Of a DNA stretch of 64,000 nucleotides, positions 1 to 10,688 are shown one piece after another. The stretch is taken from contig CM055107.1 of the NCBI GenBank assembly GCA_029204225.1, positions 22,386,178 through 22,450,177 on the forward strand, in the 5' to 3' direction. Made by a program: the position numbers and the translations under genes. The DNA comes from Diphasiastrum complanatum (Eukaryota; Streptophyta; Lycopodiopsida; Lycopodiales; Lycopodiaceae). The notes beneath the pieces were generated by a model. The model saw only the letters and a program-made list of their open reading frames with translations. It made no database searches and was not told the DNA's origin. Positions within the stretch are counted from its first letter, which is position 1; every line of letters begins with the position of its first letter.

Positions 1-1236
1 GGAAAAGAGTTCTCATCTTGGAAGGGGCTGTTCGGGCACATGCGGTGTCATCCAGAGAGGGAATGGAGAGGAATTCAACCCCCGATTGCCAATAAAACTT
101 CTCAAGAAGATAAAACAATTGCAACTGTGAAACCGGCAGACTCTTGGAAAATGAAGCTCCCAGCAATTTCAAACACTCATGATCAAAGAAAGCAATCGGA
201 ATCTGAATTTGATGCCTCAATTGCTCAAACATTATCCGAGACAGAGAGCGAAACTGACAGTATCGAGGCAGCATATATCAAAGGAAAAACCGAGTGTAAT
301 CCTCAAAGTTGGAAGACGCGGAAGAGATCGAAACGCTCTAGAAGTATGTCCCGGTCTTTACAGGCGGTGAACGATGAAGCAGCTGATCATGAGGTAGGGA
401 GACGGAACCGTCACATTACTCCCACTGATATCAAGGAAGAAAGGAACATGGCAAATTCCCTTGTGATGCTTGCATGCGCAGGAAAGTTAAGCCACGGGGA
501 GCTTGCACGCGTAAAGAAAAAGAGGATTGCATCATATCAATCAATCGATCTTGAGAGGAACTCTGCGTGTGATTCAAGCCCCGAGGATGGCAACTACTTC
601 AAAAGCTGGGGGAACTCTGAGCATGAAAAGATTAACTTGAGACAGAAGATTAAATCCAAGAGAATGATCCTGAAGGAAGCGATCACGGTACGTGAGGAAA
701 ACAATGAGGACGTTCAGCCTGATGAAAATGACCAGGAATCTGATATTGTCAAGTACGAGTGTACAAGATGTAGAAAAACATTCAAATCTCATCAAGCTCT
801 AGGCGGACACAGAGCAAGCCACAAGAATATCAAAGGATGCTATGCTAGGGCTTACACAGCTACGAGAGCTCCTGGTAGCTTTGAAGACGATCTTACAGAC
901 GAAGATTTGCCAAGATCAGTGGAGGATGAACATGTTAGAGAGCTAACTTATAACGAGAAAGAGAAGGAATCTTTAGACATGGCATGTAATGATAGCAAGA
1001 AAATGGATCAAATCCGTCAGAACAAATCCAATGCTGATCATGAATGCTCCATTTGCCATCGCACCTTCACATCCGGCCAAGCTCTTGGCGGCCATAAACG
1101 GTGCCACTGGGGCGGAGCTATACCATCTGATCCCACGGGGAAGCAGCAGGAACTGCCCTTTCATCAGGCATTATTCCAGAGCAGAAATACCAGGGAAGAA
1201 TTGGATCTTAACCTACCTGCTTCATTGGCATGCTAG
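1..1236 (+). CDS. C2H2 zinc-finger transcription factor (ZAT/Q-type), 5'-truncated by window edge
   Basis: The frame is open from base 1, so the gene starts upstream; the ATG at 40 is internal. Three C2H2 fingers are visible. The first is cut by the edge: only its second half remains (GKEFSSWKGLFGHMRCH, bases 1-51). The second is at about 751-822 (CTRCRKTFKSHQALGGHRASH) and the third at about 1042-1110 (CSICHRTFTSGQALGGHKRCH). QALGGH is the signature of plant Q-type fingers, which bind DNA through the finger helix. The C-terminus carries LDLNLP, an EAR-type repression motif that in this family recruits TOPLESS-type co-repressors. Two basic stretches (around 310-350 and 510-525) could be nuclear signals. 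I infer a nuclear transcriptional repressor. No intron is evident in the visible part, as is usual for the family. The stop is TAG at 1234. The exact subfamily is not resolvable. Confidence 0.93.
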   Translation, partial: GKEFSSWKGLFGHMRCHPEREWRGIQPPIANKTSQEDKTIATVKPADSWKMKLPAISNTHDQRKQSESEFDASIAQTLSETESETDSIEAAYIKGKTECNPQSWKTRKRSKRSRSMSRSLQAVNDEAADHEVGRRNRHITPTDIKEERNMANSLVMLACAGKLSHGELARVKKKRIASYQSIDLERNSACDSSPEDGNYFKSWGNSEHEKINLRQKIKSKRMILKEAITVREENNEDVQPDENDQESDIVKYECTRCRKTFKSHQALGGHRASHKNIKGCYARAYTATRAPGSFEDDLTDEDLPRSVEDEHVRELTYNEKEKESLDMACNDSKKMDQIRQNKSNADHECSICHRTFTSGQALGGHKRCHWGGAIPSDPTGKQQELPFHQALFQSRNTREELDLNLPASLAC

Positions 1237-2287
1237 GTTTGTCAGCTTGTGCAAATCCAGAAGAGAGTTTTCCTAGAGCATATTCTTTCTCTAGTTCTAA
1301 TGAAACATGACAACACTAAGGCTGCTGTATCTGATCTGTGTTCAAGCACAATGTCAATTATCATTCAGGTTATTAAAGATGCAGAAGCAGATGGGAGCAA
1401 TTTTTAATCCTGGATCAAAGCTTGCTAAGGCGGATGGATCTTGGAAGCCTAGCATGCATAAATCCATGCAAAATGCTAATGAAAAACAAGAATCTAGTGA
1501 CGTTATCATCAAGAAGAACAGGTAGGTGCAACTCAACATCTGTGGCTAACTTAGTCGCTTATGATGAAGCTGTTGTGCATTCCTGGCTCCAATTCAATGT
1601 GTAATCATGATTGCCAATACTTTATTCTCACTATTTTTTTTGCTTTCATCTCACTTATGAAAGCTAGCAAACTGGGTCAATCAAGCCCATGTAAGAAAAC
1701 ATCATGATCAATACACTACACCTCTTTTTTTTAACCTTGTATAAAGTTTTGACGAAATGCTGGGCATTTTTTGCAATCGAATCGCTTGCACTAGCATCTT
1801 TGTCTTGCTCAATATATCCTCTACACCCACAATTTAGGCATAGGCCAACTTTGCTACTGTATGTTCGGAACATTCTAAGGGTTTCTTCTAATGTATTGTA
1901 GATGTGAGGCAAGAGAAAATACTTGAGATGAAATGCCAATTTCTTGGAGAGCATGTGTAGGGCTCTTATGTCTAGTGTATATGTCAATGCAAGAAGACAT
2001 ACGTTAAGATGAAAGTCACTGTTTTTGTCTCTTAGTTGCAAGGAAGTCTTGCAAGGAGGCAAATTGAGAGTAAGATAAACTGTAACATCGTAGGCTTTTG
2101 CAATTTGAAAGCAACAGAAACTCTAACAATCTTCTTGCAAAATGACATCAAGATAAACTCTAACAATATCCTTTGTGTGTTGTTTTTTAAGAATATCATT
2201 TCTTATGTCTTATGTGCTAGTGTATTATCTACACTTATGGGACAAGTGGAAAGGCTTGCCATTCAACAGTTCATAATCACATGTTTT

Positions 2288-2613
2288 ACCAGATCTCTGG
2301 ACACTTCATTTTCAAACTATGCCATTTTTGTATTTATGCTATTATAAATTGTTCCTTCCTCCATTTTTCATGTTTCAAGTAATGTAGACTCTATTAGTGA
2401 GACAATAGCTTTGTTTTGTTTGCATGAACTTTTCATTTTCACTACAATGAAAAGTGCATATATTTAACCAAATCCATGGGCACTTTATTATCAAACTATG
2501 TCTATCTATATCTATGCTATTATAACTTGATCCTTCATCCATTTTTCACAGTGAGACAATAGTGTTGTTCTACTTGCACGAACCTTTCCTTTTCACTACA
2601 TGAAAAGTATGAA
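2288..2613. repeat. Diverged tandem duplication, two copies of roughly 150-170 bp
   Basis: Copy 1 is about 2288-2460 and copy 2 about 2467-2613. Both share, in order, a 'cacttcatt/cactttatt' block, 'tcaaactatg', 'atgctattata', 'tccatttttca', 'gtgagacaatag' and a 'ttttcactaca(a)tgaaaagt' end. Copy 2 lacks a stretch present in copy 1. No coding potential was seen. Confidence 0.6.
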
Positions 2614-3479
2614 TGCTTAAATGCTTAAAAGCCTTTAGTTTATTAAGTTTTGAGTCAACTCAATGTTAATTGATGATTAAAAACAAAAGGTTGCACATGT
2701 TTTGCGTTTGTTCATTTATTATCTCTAGATGCATGCATCAAATAATAGGTGATTGCTAAGTAGAACATGCTAGAGTTGAGGGAAGAATGGATTGGAGCCT
2801 ACCCATGACAAGTTGAAGAATTAATATGAAAATACTTGCACGTTCAAATTTCAAGGACTTGGTGGAAATGAATATATTGGTGATGCTTTCAACTTGGACG
2901 GGAACATAATATTCATTCACAATATGCTTGTTTTGACGACAATCATATTTACCCCAATCTCATAGAAAATACTAGGTTTACTAAGAAACTAAGAAGATTC
3001 CTTTTGGAACATACCTTTACATACTATTGGACTATGTGCAAAATTGTCCAAGGGCTTAGCTATCCATGATTGCTTCTTTTTTGAAGATCATTAAGTGGAG
3101 CTTATTATACATGTATACTTGAATAAAAACTAATAATACATGAGTGACGTTCTTGTTAATTGATGCTTCCTTATGTTCCCAATTGTAGAAATGGACTAGA
3201 GATACTTAATCTATTAAAATGATTTCTAATCATCCAACATCATATTCTGCTCTAATAGCAATCACATAACCAACCATGGTAGCAAGGGCATAAATCACAA
3301 TAGAGGGAAGAGCTCACAAACACATAACATTAGCCTTTTACAACTAATATACACTCATCATCACAATGTGTAAATGATTGGGTTCTGAAAAATTCATGGC
3401 AATACTCTATTAGGTGACTTGACAATTCAAGTCTTACATAAATTAATATTAGTACACCTATATACAGCTATCAAGCTTA

Positions 3480-3570
3480 TTGTTATGTTTTCTATTGCTT
3501 TCTCTCTACAATATTCATCAATGACAAAGTCATAATGAATCTTAACATGCTTTTTCTTCGTTGCAATGCA
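3480..3570 (-). pseudogene. Possible decayed copia RNase H fragment
   Basis: The minus strand translates to a stretch containing KKKHVKIHYDFVID, which resembles the conserved copia RNase H tail (R-S-K-H-I-E-I-x-Y-H-F-V-R). It lies just beyond the LTR of element A and is not in line with it, so it would be a separate, older remnant. Evidence is one short motif only. Confidence 0.3.
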
Positions 3571-3673
3571 CTTGTGGCAAAATGTGAGTTTGTTTTTGTC
3601 TCAGACTCTGCATCCATTCCTATTCATACTCGTCTACATTGCTGTGTTTTGCTTGCAAGCTGGTGAATTTTTT

Positions 3674-4703
3674 TGTTGGAAAGAGGTGTGTGTAAAAGAT
3701 AGGTCCTAAAGAATCGAATAAAAATAATTCGAACGACAAGAAAGAAAACTTATCGTGCGCAACTAAATAAACTATCTTCCTCTTTCTTCATGCATGACTA
3801 CGCCTATCAATTTTGAACAAAACAATAGTGATAAAAATCACGTTTGATCTTATAGTAACTAACTTTGAAATCATTAGTACTAGAGTGATTATGTAGCCAA
3901 ACATTTAAAGCATTGAATTATCAGACAAATAATCTATCGTGAAGAATTATAGAAACGCATACATTCTGAGACAAACTTGAACGCAATAAAAGATAGTATT
4001 GATTAAGTATGAAACAAAACAGAAGTAAATGAGCACAACAAGTTTGCGGATTGAAGCCGCGTACTCTAAGCTATTTTTGAGCGACTAAAATAAAAGTCTG
4101 AATTAAATGCAACTATTGATAAGCAGTAAGCGCAATAGCAAATTCTAATCAACTCTAAAGAACTGAGCTAGAATGCTCAAGAGTGTTCAAGCTCGCAGGC
4201 TTGAGAGAGAGGCAACTATTTCAATACTTGATCTGAGTGTTCTAAATCATGTTGATGTAGGAATATGAACAACTATTTATACTAAGCAATTAGGTCATCA
4301 AATGTGGCTGCCAGTTGGCTGGAGTTTGCTGGCATCAATCCACTTAGGACTTCTCAAAAATTACTTGCTGATGAATTAATGCAAGTTGGTGGCTTTTGAT
4401 CGTAAACAGTCTGTTTGCATATTTGAACGTAAACTATAACTGCGAAAAATGCGACATTGCATTTTTAATTGCAATTTCTGACAGACAAAAAATGCGAAGG
4501 TCTTTACTAAAGTCATTTCCTTCATATTTAAATTTCTGGCATTTTGCAAAAATTCCAAAGAGAGAGAAATGTCGACACTGTGAGCCATTTCCGAGTAGTA
4601 TGCAGACTGTATAAAAACATGAAGAAACCTGCAGGTCTGGATAAAAGTTGGATGAAGATTAAAAACCGATTAGTCGATTAGTAGGAAGGAGAATAATCCA
4701 ACA
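3674..4703 (-). repeat. 3' LTR of old copia element A (minus strand)
   Basis: Read on the minus strand, the LTR starts TGTTGGATTATTCTCC at 4703, directly after a polypurine tract (about 4704-4713). The left end is placed at TGTTGG (3674), giving TG...CA termini. The same family occurs as the 3' LTR of copia B (24381-24726) and as a partial LTR at about 34290-34600. The far left boundary is uncertain; the copy is much longer than the B copy and may hold a secondary insertion. The interior holds several GCGAAAAATGCGA-like motifs (4443-4500). Confidence 0.7.
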
Positions 4704-5775
4704 CTCCCCCTTAATCTGAATCCATGAATGCCTTGACCTTTAAACTTAGTTCTGCACAAAACCTTTTGTGTGCATCCAAGCTTAGTGCCTTAGTGAAATA
4801 TCTATCGTCATATCTTGCGTTGGACAGTACTGCAATATGACCTCTTTGTCGAAAACTTTGCTTCTGACATAGTGATACTTGAGTTCAATGTGCTTACTCC
4901 TAGAATGAAACCTAGGGTTGGTTGACAAGGCAATGGCACTTTGATTATCACAAAATAGTACCGTCGTAGCATATTGATTCAAACTAATATTTGAAAGTAA
5001 GTTTCTCAACCAAACTGCTTCCTTTGTAGCTTGTGAGGCTGTGATATACTCTGATTCTATAGAAGATAGAGCTATCGAAGATTGCTTGTGACTGTTCCAG
5101 GAAATAAACCATTGTTAAGGAAGAATGTTAATCCAAAATTGGATTTACGAGTGTCTACATCTCTTGCCCAACTTGCATCTGTGTATCCTCTGAGTAAATT
5201 GAGTTTGTCGTTGTCGACTGCTTCATAACAAATGCAAAAGTCCATAGTAGCTCGAAGATATCTCATGACTTTGATAAGAGCCTTCCAATGTGTCATACTA
5301 GGGTTAGTCATAAACTGACTTAGGGAGCTGACTGCAAAAGCTATGTCTGGCCTGGTACAGATCATAGCGTACATAAAAGATCCTATAATAGAATGATAAG
5401 GATACTCACGCATCTGTTCTTTGTCTTTGATTGTTTGAGGAAATTGGTCCTTTGACAATTTGAGACCTGGTTCCATTGGTGAGAGAGCTAACTTGCAATT
5501 AATCAGATTATATCTGACTAACATATTGTAGATGTACCTCTGCTAAGTAATGTAGATCAACTTTCGATTTCTATCTCTGTGGATTTGAATACCAAGGCAA
5601 AAATGAGCTTCTCCCAGATCGGTCATGTCGAATTCAGAAGATAGCATTGACTTGTCTTCTTTTATCAAATCGATACTGTTGCTGAAGAGCAATGTGTCAT
5701 CCACATACAAACTGATAATGATAAAATATTGCTGCACTATCTTGAAGTAAACGTTTGAATCTGAAGAGCTAGGTG
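4704..5775 (-). pseudogene. Copia element A: RT C-terminus and RNase H, broken
   Basis: Minus-strand pieces in order: RT palm with YVDD (about 5700, reading ISLYVDDTLLFSN), RT thumb/connection (5072-5524, with RPDIAFAVSSLSQF), RNase H (4782-5009, with CDNQSAIALS and RSKHIELKYH). Stops and frameshifts separate them, so no full polyprotein can be made. The coding part continues across the later insertion at 11336-11596. Copia pol normally makes protease, integrase, RT and RNase H for copying the element RNA into DNA. Confidence 0.85.
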
Positions 5776-5780
5776 TGTAG

Positions 5781-6427
5781 TGTGAAAATTGTCAACATTT
5801 CCTTGTCTAGTTTTAGGCCAAAATTGCTAAAAATGGCACATAGTTTAGGATCTGACTTTTCACACGTGTGAAACAGGTCTAGATATTTTTAGTAAGTGTA
5901 TTTTTTCAGTATGAAGAAGTGTCAAACTTCAAGACCTTCGAAATGAGTCCATTTTCATGTATTTTGGACATATATGCCAATTTTACCTATATAGGGCATA
6001 TTTTAGGTAAGGAGGGTCTAGAGAGAGGAGAGAGAGTCATCTCTCTCAGCTATATATAGCAGGTAGGCCGTGGAGAAACAGGTTGGAGCAGATCCATTGT
6101 ATTCATTTGCTTAATGAGAGATTTTTCTATTGGGTTCTCCTTCCATTGTTGGCATTGTGTAGTGATTGAGTTCAAGCTTTGTGTGTATGATCTTAGGTGC
6201 TTTCCAAAAGTGGTAGGCTGATGTATTATGGACTGTATAATGCTATTTTGGGCCGCACTTGATGTTTATGGAAGTTTCCATTTGTGATAAATGCTTTTTG
6301 ATCAAGTTCTTTGCATTCTAGGTAGCATAGAATGTGTTGCCAATTCCTAGCTTATGTAGTTTGGAGTGCAAGCATTCAAGCCAATGATCTTGGAGTTTAG
6401 ATCCACTTAGGATCTGTATTTTTCACA
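5781..6427 (+). repeat. 5' LTR of the gag-only copia element
   Basis: 647 bp, TGTGAAAATTG...TTTTTCACA, with TG/CA ends. It contains a 14-bp palindrome TTCACACGTGTGAA (5859-5872) with a G-box CACGTG core, and a TATA-like box TATATATAG (6051-6059) preceded by a GA-rich tract. The order fits U3 with an upstream bZIP/bHLH-type site and a core promoter. The transcription start is not visible. Confidence 0.93.
5859..5872. promoter_or_regulatory. G-box palindrome in LTR U3 (5' copy)
   Basis: Perfect 14-bp palindrome TTCACACGTGTGAA. CACGTG is the core bound by plant bZIP and bHLH factors (ABRE/G-box). The same 14 bp is kept in the 3' LTR (10767-10780) and in the otherwise diverged U3 of the related element at 39778-39791, suggesting constraint. 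Confidence 0.6.
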
Positions 6428-6439
6428 TGGTATCAGAGC
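6428..6439 (+). other. Primer-binding site (initiator Met tRNA type)
   Basis: TGGTATCAGAGC begins immediately after the 5' LTR. This is the plant copia primer site complementary to the 3' end of initiator methionine tRNA, which primes minus-strand cDNA synthesis. The same site occurs at 34954-34966 (+) and, reversed, at 20543-20554. Confidence 0.9.
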
Positions 6440-7600
6440 TGGTTGGCTTCTATTTACAGTAAGTATTCCATTTTTGGTGATATTTGGATGTTTGATCAAG
6501 TTCTAGCATGATTTTGCATTGCTTTGTTGATCAAATCTTACTAACCTTTGTTTTGTGAGTTGAACTTGTGGATCAAAAGCATATTTCAGGTCTATTGAAG
6601 ATCAGAGGCTGAAAAGAAACTATTTTGGATCAGATCATAACACCTAATCATTTGTGATTGTGAGGCTTGTGCATATTCAATACTAACAATGTTCTTTTCA
6701 ATCCTATTGTTGACAATCTCCATTCTTGGATGAACACTCTCCTTAAGTGGATGAAACTTCTCCTTAAGTGGATGACAAATGCTCTTTTGAGTGAGTTGTA
6801 ATTCTCCTAAAGGCTGAGCAAAGCTCCCATTTGGATGAAAGATCCCCTTTTTTGGGTGAACATATTGTAAGCTCCATTGTGAAGAGCATATTGTAAAGAT
6901 TGTCATCAATTTTGGCATAATTTTTGGTGTACTTTGTTGAGCATGTAAGTAACTCTCCTTATGTAATTTGATTGGAGCATTTGCTGGAAGGTGTTAACCA
7001 TTATGCAAGTGTGTTTTCAGGTTCTTAACAGGTTGAGGAACATTCTCATGTGAAGTGATCTTAGATCTACATCTAAACACCAAGATTTGACAAGATAGTG
7101 AAGCTAGTCTTGTGATTCACTAAGTGTGCTCATTCATTCACCTCTAAATCTTGTATTTATCACTTGCTGGAGTTTATAAACTTTTAGAAGTGTGGTTTAC
7201 ATGTGGTTTTTCAGGTTGAATCAATATCTTAGTGTGTTGATCATATGTTGATCAAGTTTGTTCATTACTAGGTAATCTTGGCATCCTAGTTTTGGGTATT
7301 TTTTAAGAATGCAAGTAACTCTTCACACCATAACTTGATTTGGTCACTTGCTGGAAAGTTTGAGAGCTTAAGCAAGAGTGTGTTCAGGTTGGTTTGAGTT
7401 TGTAATCCATTCTTAGTGTGTGCAAAGTGTTGCATGTGTTTCAATCTTCCTTTCTATGCTTGAAAGCCAAATAGTTTCAAGATAGAGGTCATTTAGGGTT
7501 CTAAATCTTTTAAGATCTTCTCCTTCTTCATTTATTGAGAGAAAGGAGAGTGCTAGGTGCATTAGAACAGAGCCTAAGGATACAAGAAGATTTTAGCATC
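6440..7600 (+). other. Leader between primer site and gag ORF
   Basis: About 1.16 kb without a convincing ORF on the plus strand. It contains three diverged repeats that share 'cttgctgga(a)' followed by 'gtgtg(g)tt' and 'caggttg/caggttc', at about 6940-7040, 7145-7225 and 7310-7395. The leader should hold the RNA packaging and dimerisation signals; none can be pinpointed. Confidence 0.55.
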
Positions 7601-10600
7601 ATGACATCCAATGGTGGAATCATGTTGGAAGCTAAAGAGAGGTTAAACTCTACAAACTATTCAACTTGGAAAGTGAGGATGGAGTCTTTACTAGAGTTGA
7701 ATGAGCTAATGGATATAGTTGTGGGAATTGAAGAAAGACCTCTAATTCTTCAAGAGCAACTAAATTTTGATAGAAGGGCTAAAAGAGCCTTACATATCAT
7801 AAAGATGAATGTTACCAATGAACTTCTTAAAGAAGTTGGTAAATGTACTTCTTCAAGTGAAGCATGGAATGCTTTGAAGAAGATCTATGAGTCCAAATCC
7901 ACATCTAGGGTTCTCACCCTAAGAAGGCAAATCTTCCAAAGTTGTCAAAGAGAGGGAGAGAGTGCACATTCATTTGTCTTGAAGGTTAAATCCTTGAATG
8001 ATGATCTAGCATGCATAGATGAAAGCATAAAGGATGGGGAACTAGTTCAAGTCATGTTGAATGGTTTGCTTGATGAACATTCTAACCTTGTACAATGCTT
8101 TGCTATACAAAAGTCCTTGCCAAGTGTCAATGACTTGCAAGAGATCTTGGTGGCTGAAGAGCATAGGTTGCAAGCCAAAGGTGGTGGTGCATCAACACAA
8201 GGTGGAGATGAAGAAGCTCTTTTCACAAAGGGCAAGTTCAAAGGCAAGTGGTACAAGCAAGGTAGTTTGGAGCATGGAAAGCATTCTTCTTCTTTGCAAA
8301 GTAGGAAGCAAGATAAGTCCAAGTTCAAATGTTTTTATTGTGGAGTGAAAGGACATTTTGCAAATGAATGCCATAAGAAACAAAATGCTAGATCTAGGTT
8401 GAGATCTAATGTACTTCTTGGAGATGATAATTGTTGTGCTAACTTGGCAAGCTTTGGTGAATCTATGGTCAATTTTTTGGATCCATTGGATCTTGAAGAT
8501 GGACTAGTGCTACCTACTAGTCAAATGGAGTCATGTGGTGCTAAATTAGTATCATGTTTGAACTCTTCTACTCATAGATTTTCAAGTCTTGGTGGTTCTT
8601 CAATGGTGCTAGATGGCAAGTGCAAAAATGGAAAAGGTAAGGAAGGAGCTAACTTCATCAATGGAGTTGATGAAGATTCTTCTTTGGAAGTGATTGTTGC
8701 TAATGACTTGTTTGTTCATATGGAAAAAGATGGAGATGCTAAGTGTCATTCTTTGCAAGAAGATGGTTGTTCTTCTAATTCTTTTCATATTGATGTATGT
8801 AATCATGTGGGAAAAGATGATGGTGCTTTGAGCATGCTTGAAGGAAATGGTTCTTTTACATCTTTTTGTGATAAAGTCATTTGTGCAACAAGTGGTGTCA
8901 CATTTCTTCATAAAAAGAGTAGATCAAAGGTTTATATCATGAGACTTGGTGAGGGAGATCACAAGTCAAAAGGAAGAGAAGTATGTGAAGTGTTCAAAGT
9001 AGGATGTACTTTGAATGATGTTTTTATGAACGATAGTGAGGAAGAATCATTATCATATGACTCATTACCTAAATCATTGAGTAGAAGTTCATGTTTGAAA
9101 AGAGAGAGTACTTCAATCACTCTTATGTTGAAGGTACTAAGGATTCTTTTCTTGGCTTCTAATATTCAAGAGTCTTCTACTTCTTATGGTGCAACTATCA
9201 AGAGGGAGGTTTCTAACTTTTGTGGTGCTAGCATTAAGAGGGAGTCTTGTGAAGGAAAGGGCAATGGAAGAGTGGTTCTTGGGAAGATCCAAAGCATGGA
9301 TCTAACATCTCTTCATCAACTCAAAGCATTCTATGATTGTGGTGGATTGTTCATTCATGGTCAAGATGGCAAAAGGTTGGTTGAAGAAGACTACATGGAG
9401 CAACTCAAGTGGCAACTTCTTCAAGGCAAGGGAGATATCATTGGTGAGCTTATTGAGGTTTGTTATGAACTCAAGAGGGCTGTTTTGATTAGGTTTGATA
9501 CTCATCTTCACCTACTCTACTTCATGTTAAATGGAAATGTTGGAATCTATCTTTTGGTTTATGATGGTGGCATTGTTTTCACTAACTATAGTGAAGGGTC
9601 AAATTTGAGCATTGATGAGATCTTGTGGGATCTTAATCATGTGTTTGAGAGGGAGTATCTTCAGAGTTTCAGATCTGAAGATGTTCACATATGCAAGATC
9701 TTTGATGTCTTATTGGAAGATCAAGAGGTTGATCTTGGATTGCTTCATCAACACCAAGAGACAAGTGGCAATTCGAAGCTAGTGAAAAGCATCAAAGAAG
9801 AGACAAATGGTCAAGGCATTTTGGATCTGTTTTTACAGGTTCTTGAAGGTTCAAGTAAGGTCTTTGGAGCTGCAAGGAAGTGTCTTCTTACTCTACCTCA
9901 CTTGCCTAATCTCATGTATGAACATTGTTATGTCAATGTGTTGAAATTGTCAAATTTCAATAAAACTAGTTCCATAGTTTTGCATCCTTTGGATCTTGGA
10001 GATGGAATAGTTATCATTGCTGGTTTGTATGATCAAGTACATGAATTCATTCAGATCTTGAAAGGTATTGAAGTGGTCAATATGTTTTCTTTTGAACAAA
10101 GTTCAAGATCTAGTATTCTAGTGTTGGCAAATTGGCAACTTGTTGACATTGTAGGATCAAGCGTTGTGTGCAAATCTTGTGGAGGTACTTCAAGTATTTC
10201 AAGTTCAGGTTTTGGTCATTCAAATGGAGTAGGGAACACATCTTTTTGGCATTCATTCACTCAAAGGCTTTCATGGATTGAAGATCTACAAAGGCAAGGT
10301 GGTGATGGAAGTTCATTCATGGAGATACATGTTGCATTCACTATATGTATAGTGAAATGTGGAGGAGGCATGCAAACACTTGTTGATCACTTTCATTTAC
10401 AACTTGTTTGCTGCTATTTTACAGAGAAACCAGAGATGGATACATGGAGGAATTCATTAATTGAGATTCTATGTTCTTTTACATGTACCATTTTTATGAT
10501 TCTATGTAAAATTGATGTAAGAAATAGTGAAGCATCCTATATGGACACTATTATCTATATCAATTATGTTGTGTCCTATTTTGTACATATTAGGATCCTT

Positions 10601-10675
10601 GAGAAGAGATCTATTCTGATGATGGAGATCATTCTTAAGTTGGAACAAAGTAGTGTTGTAAAACTAGCAAGTTAA
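7601..10675 (+). CDS. Gag-fusion protein of non-autonomous copia element (1024 aa)
   Basis: First in-frame ATG is 7601 (the frame is open slightly upstream but only from non-ATG codons); stop TAA at 10673. Residues 1-190 are a copia gag: N-terminal LNSTNYSTWKVRME, then a UBN2-type helical region (MALHYIK-like block, EAWNALKKIYE, LVQVMLNGL). Residues 244-257 are a CCHC zinc knuckle (CFYCGVKGHFANEC) for RNA binding. Residues from about 270 to 1024 match no family I recognise: no DSG protease, no HHCC/DDE integrase, no YVDD. The motif PLDLxDG occurs twice (8482-8502 and 9986-10006). The last residues VVKLAS match the pol C-terminus of the related element at 39863 (MLKLAS). Over 3 kb without a stop argues for selection or great youth. 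Likely role: cytoplasmic particle protein; the C-terminal function is unknown. Confidence 0.85.
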   Translation: MTSNGGIMLEAKERLNSTNYSTWKVRMESLLELNELMDIVVGIEERPLILQEQLNFDRRAKRALHIIKMNVTNELLKEVGKCTSSSEAWNALKKIYESKSTSRVLTLRRQIFQSCQREGESAHSFVLKVKSLNDDLACIDESIKDGELVQVMLNGLLDEHSNLVQCFAIQKSLPSVNDLQEILVAEEHRLQAKGGGASTQGGDEEALFTKGKFKGKWYKQGSLEHGKHSSSLQSRKQDKSKFKCFYCGVKGHFANECHKKQNARSRLRSNVLLGDDNCCANLASFGESMVNFLDPLDLEDGLVLPTSQMESCGAKLVSCLNSSTHRFSSLGGSSMVLDGKCKNGKGKEGANFINGVDEDSSLEVIVANDLFVHMEKDGDAKCHSLQEDGCSSNSFHIDVCNHVGKDDGALSMLEGNGSFTSFCDKVICATSGVTFLHKKSRSKVYIMRLGEGDHKSKGREVCEVFKVGCTLNDVFMNDSEEESLSYDSLPKSLSRSSCLKRESTSITLMLKVLRILFLASNIQESSTSYGATIKREVSNFCGASIKRESCEGKGNGRVVLGKIQSMDLTSLHQLKAFYDCGGLFIHGQDGKRLVEEDYMEQLKWQLLQGKGDIIGELIEVCYELKRAVLIRFDTHLHLLYFMLNGNVGIYLLVYDGGIVFTNYSEGSNLSIDEILWDLNHVFEREYLQSFRSEDVHICKIFDVLLEDQEVDLGLLHQHQETSGNSKLVKSIKEETNGQGILDLFLQVLEGSSKVFGAARKCLLTLPHLPNLMYEHCYVNVLKLSNFNKTSSIVLHPLDLGDGIVIIAGLYDQVHEFIQILKGIEVVNMFSFEQSSRSSILVLANWQLVDIVGSSVVCKSCGGTSSISSSGFGHSNGVGNTSFWHSFTQRLSWIEDLQRQGGDGSSFMEIHVAFTICIVKCGGGMQTLVDHFHLQLVCCYFTEKPEMDTWRNSLIEILCSFTCTIFMILCKIDVRNSEASYMDTIIYINYVVSYFVHIRILEKRSILMMEIILKLEQSSVVKLAS

Positions 10676-10679
10676 GTTG

Positions 10680-10688
10680 AAGAGGGAG
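10680..10688 (+). other. Polypurine tract
   Basis: AAGAGGGAG directly before the 3' LTR; the primer for plus-strand synthesis. The same GTTGAAGAGGGAG block precedes the LTRs at 30972 and 39867 (minus strand). In the pol-bearing relative it also encodes the final residues VEEGV. Confidence 0.85.

Larger units (their letters stand above)
1237..3673. other. Non-coding region downstream of the zinc-finger gene
   Basis: AT-rich, no convincing coding exon. The first few hundred bases should contain the zinc-finger 3' UTR; no unambiguous poly(A) signal could be singled out. The short ORFs here are not supported by any recognisable motif. A diverged tandem duplication (2288-2613) and a faint copia RNase H-like remnant (about 3480-3570, minus) are listed separately. 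Confidence 0.6.

Noticed and set aside
40-1236. ATG at 40 as the true start of the zinc-finger protein
   Set aside because: The frame is open to base 1 and the residues before it complete half of a zinc finger, so the real start is outside the window.
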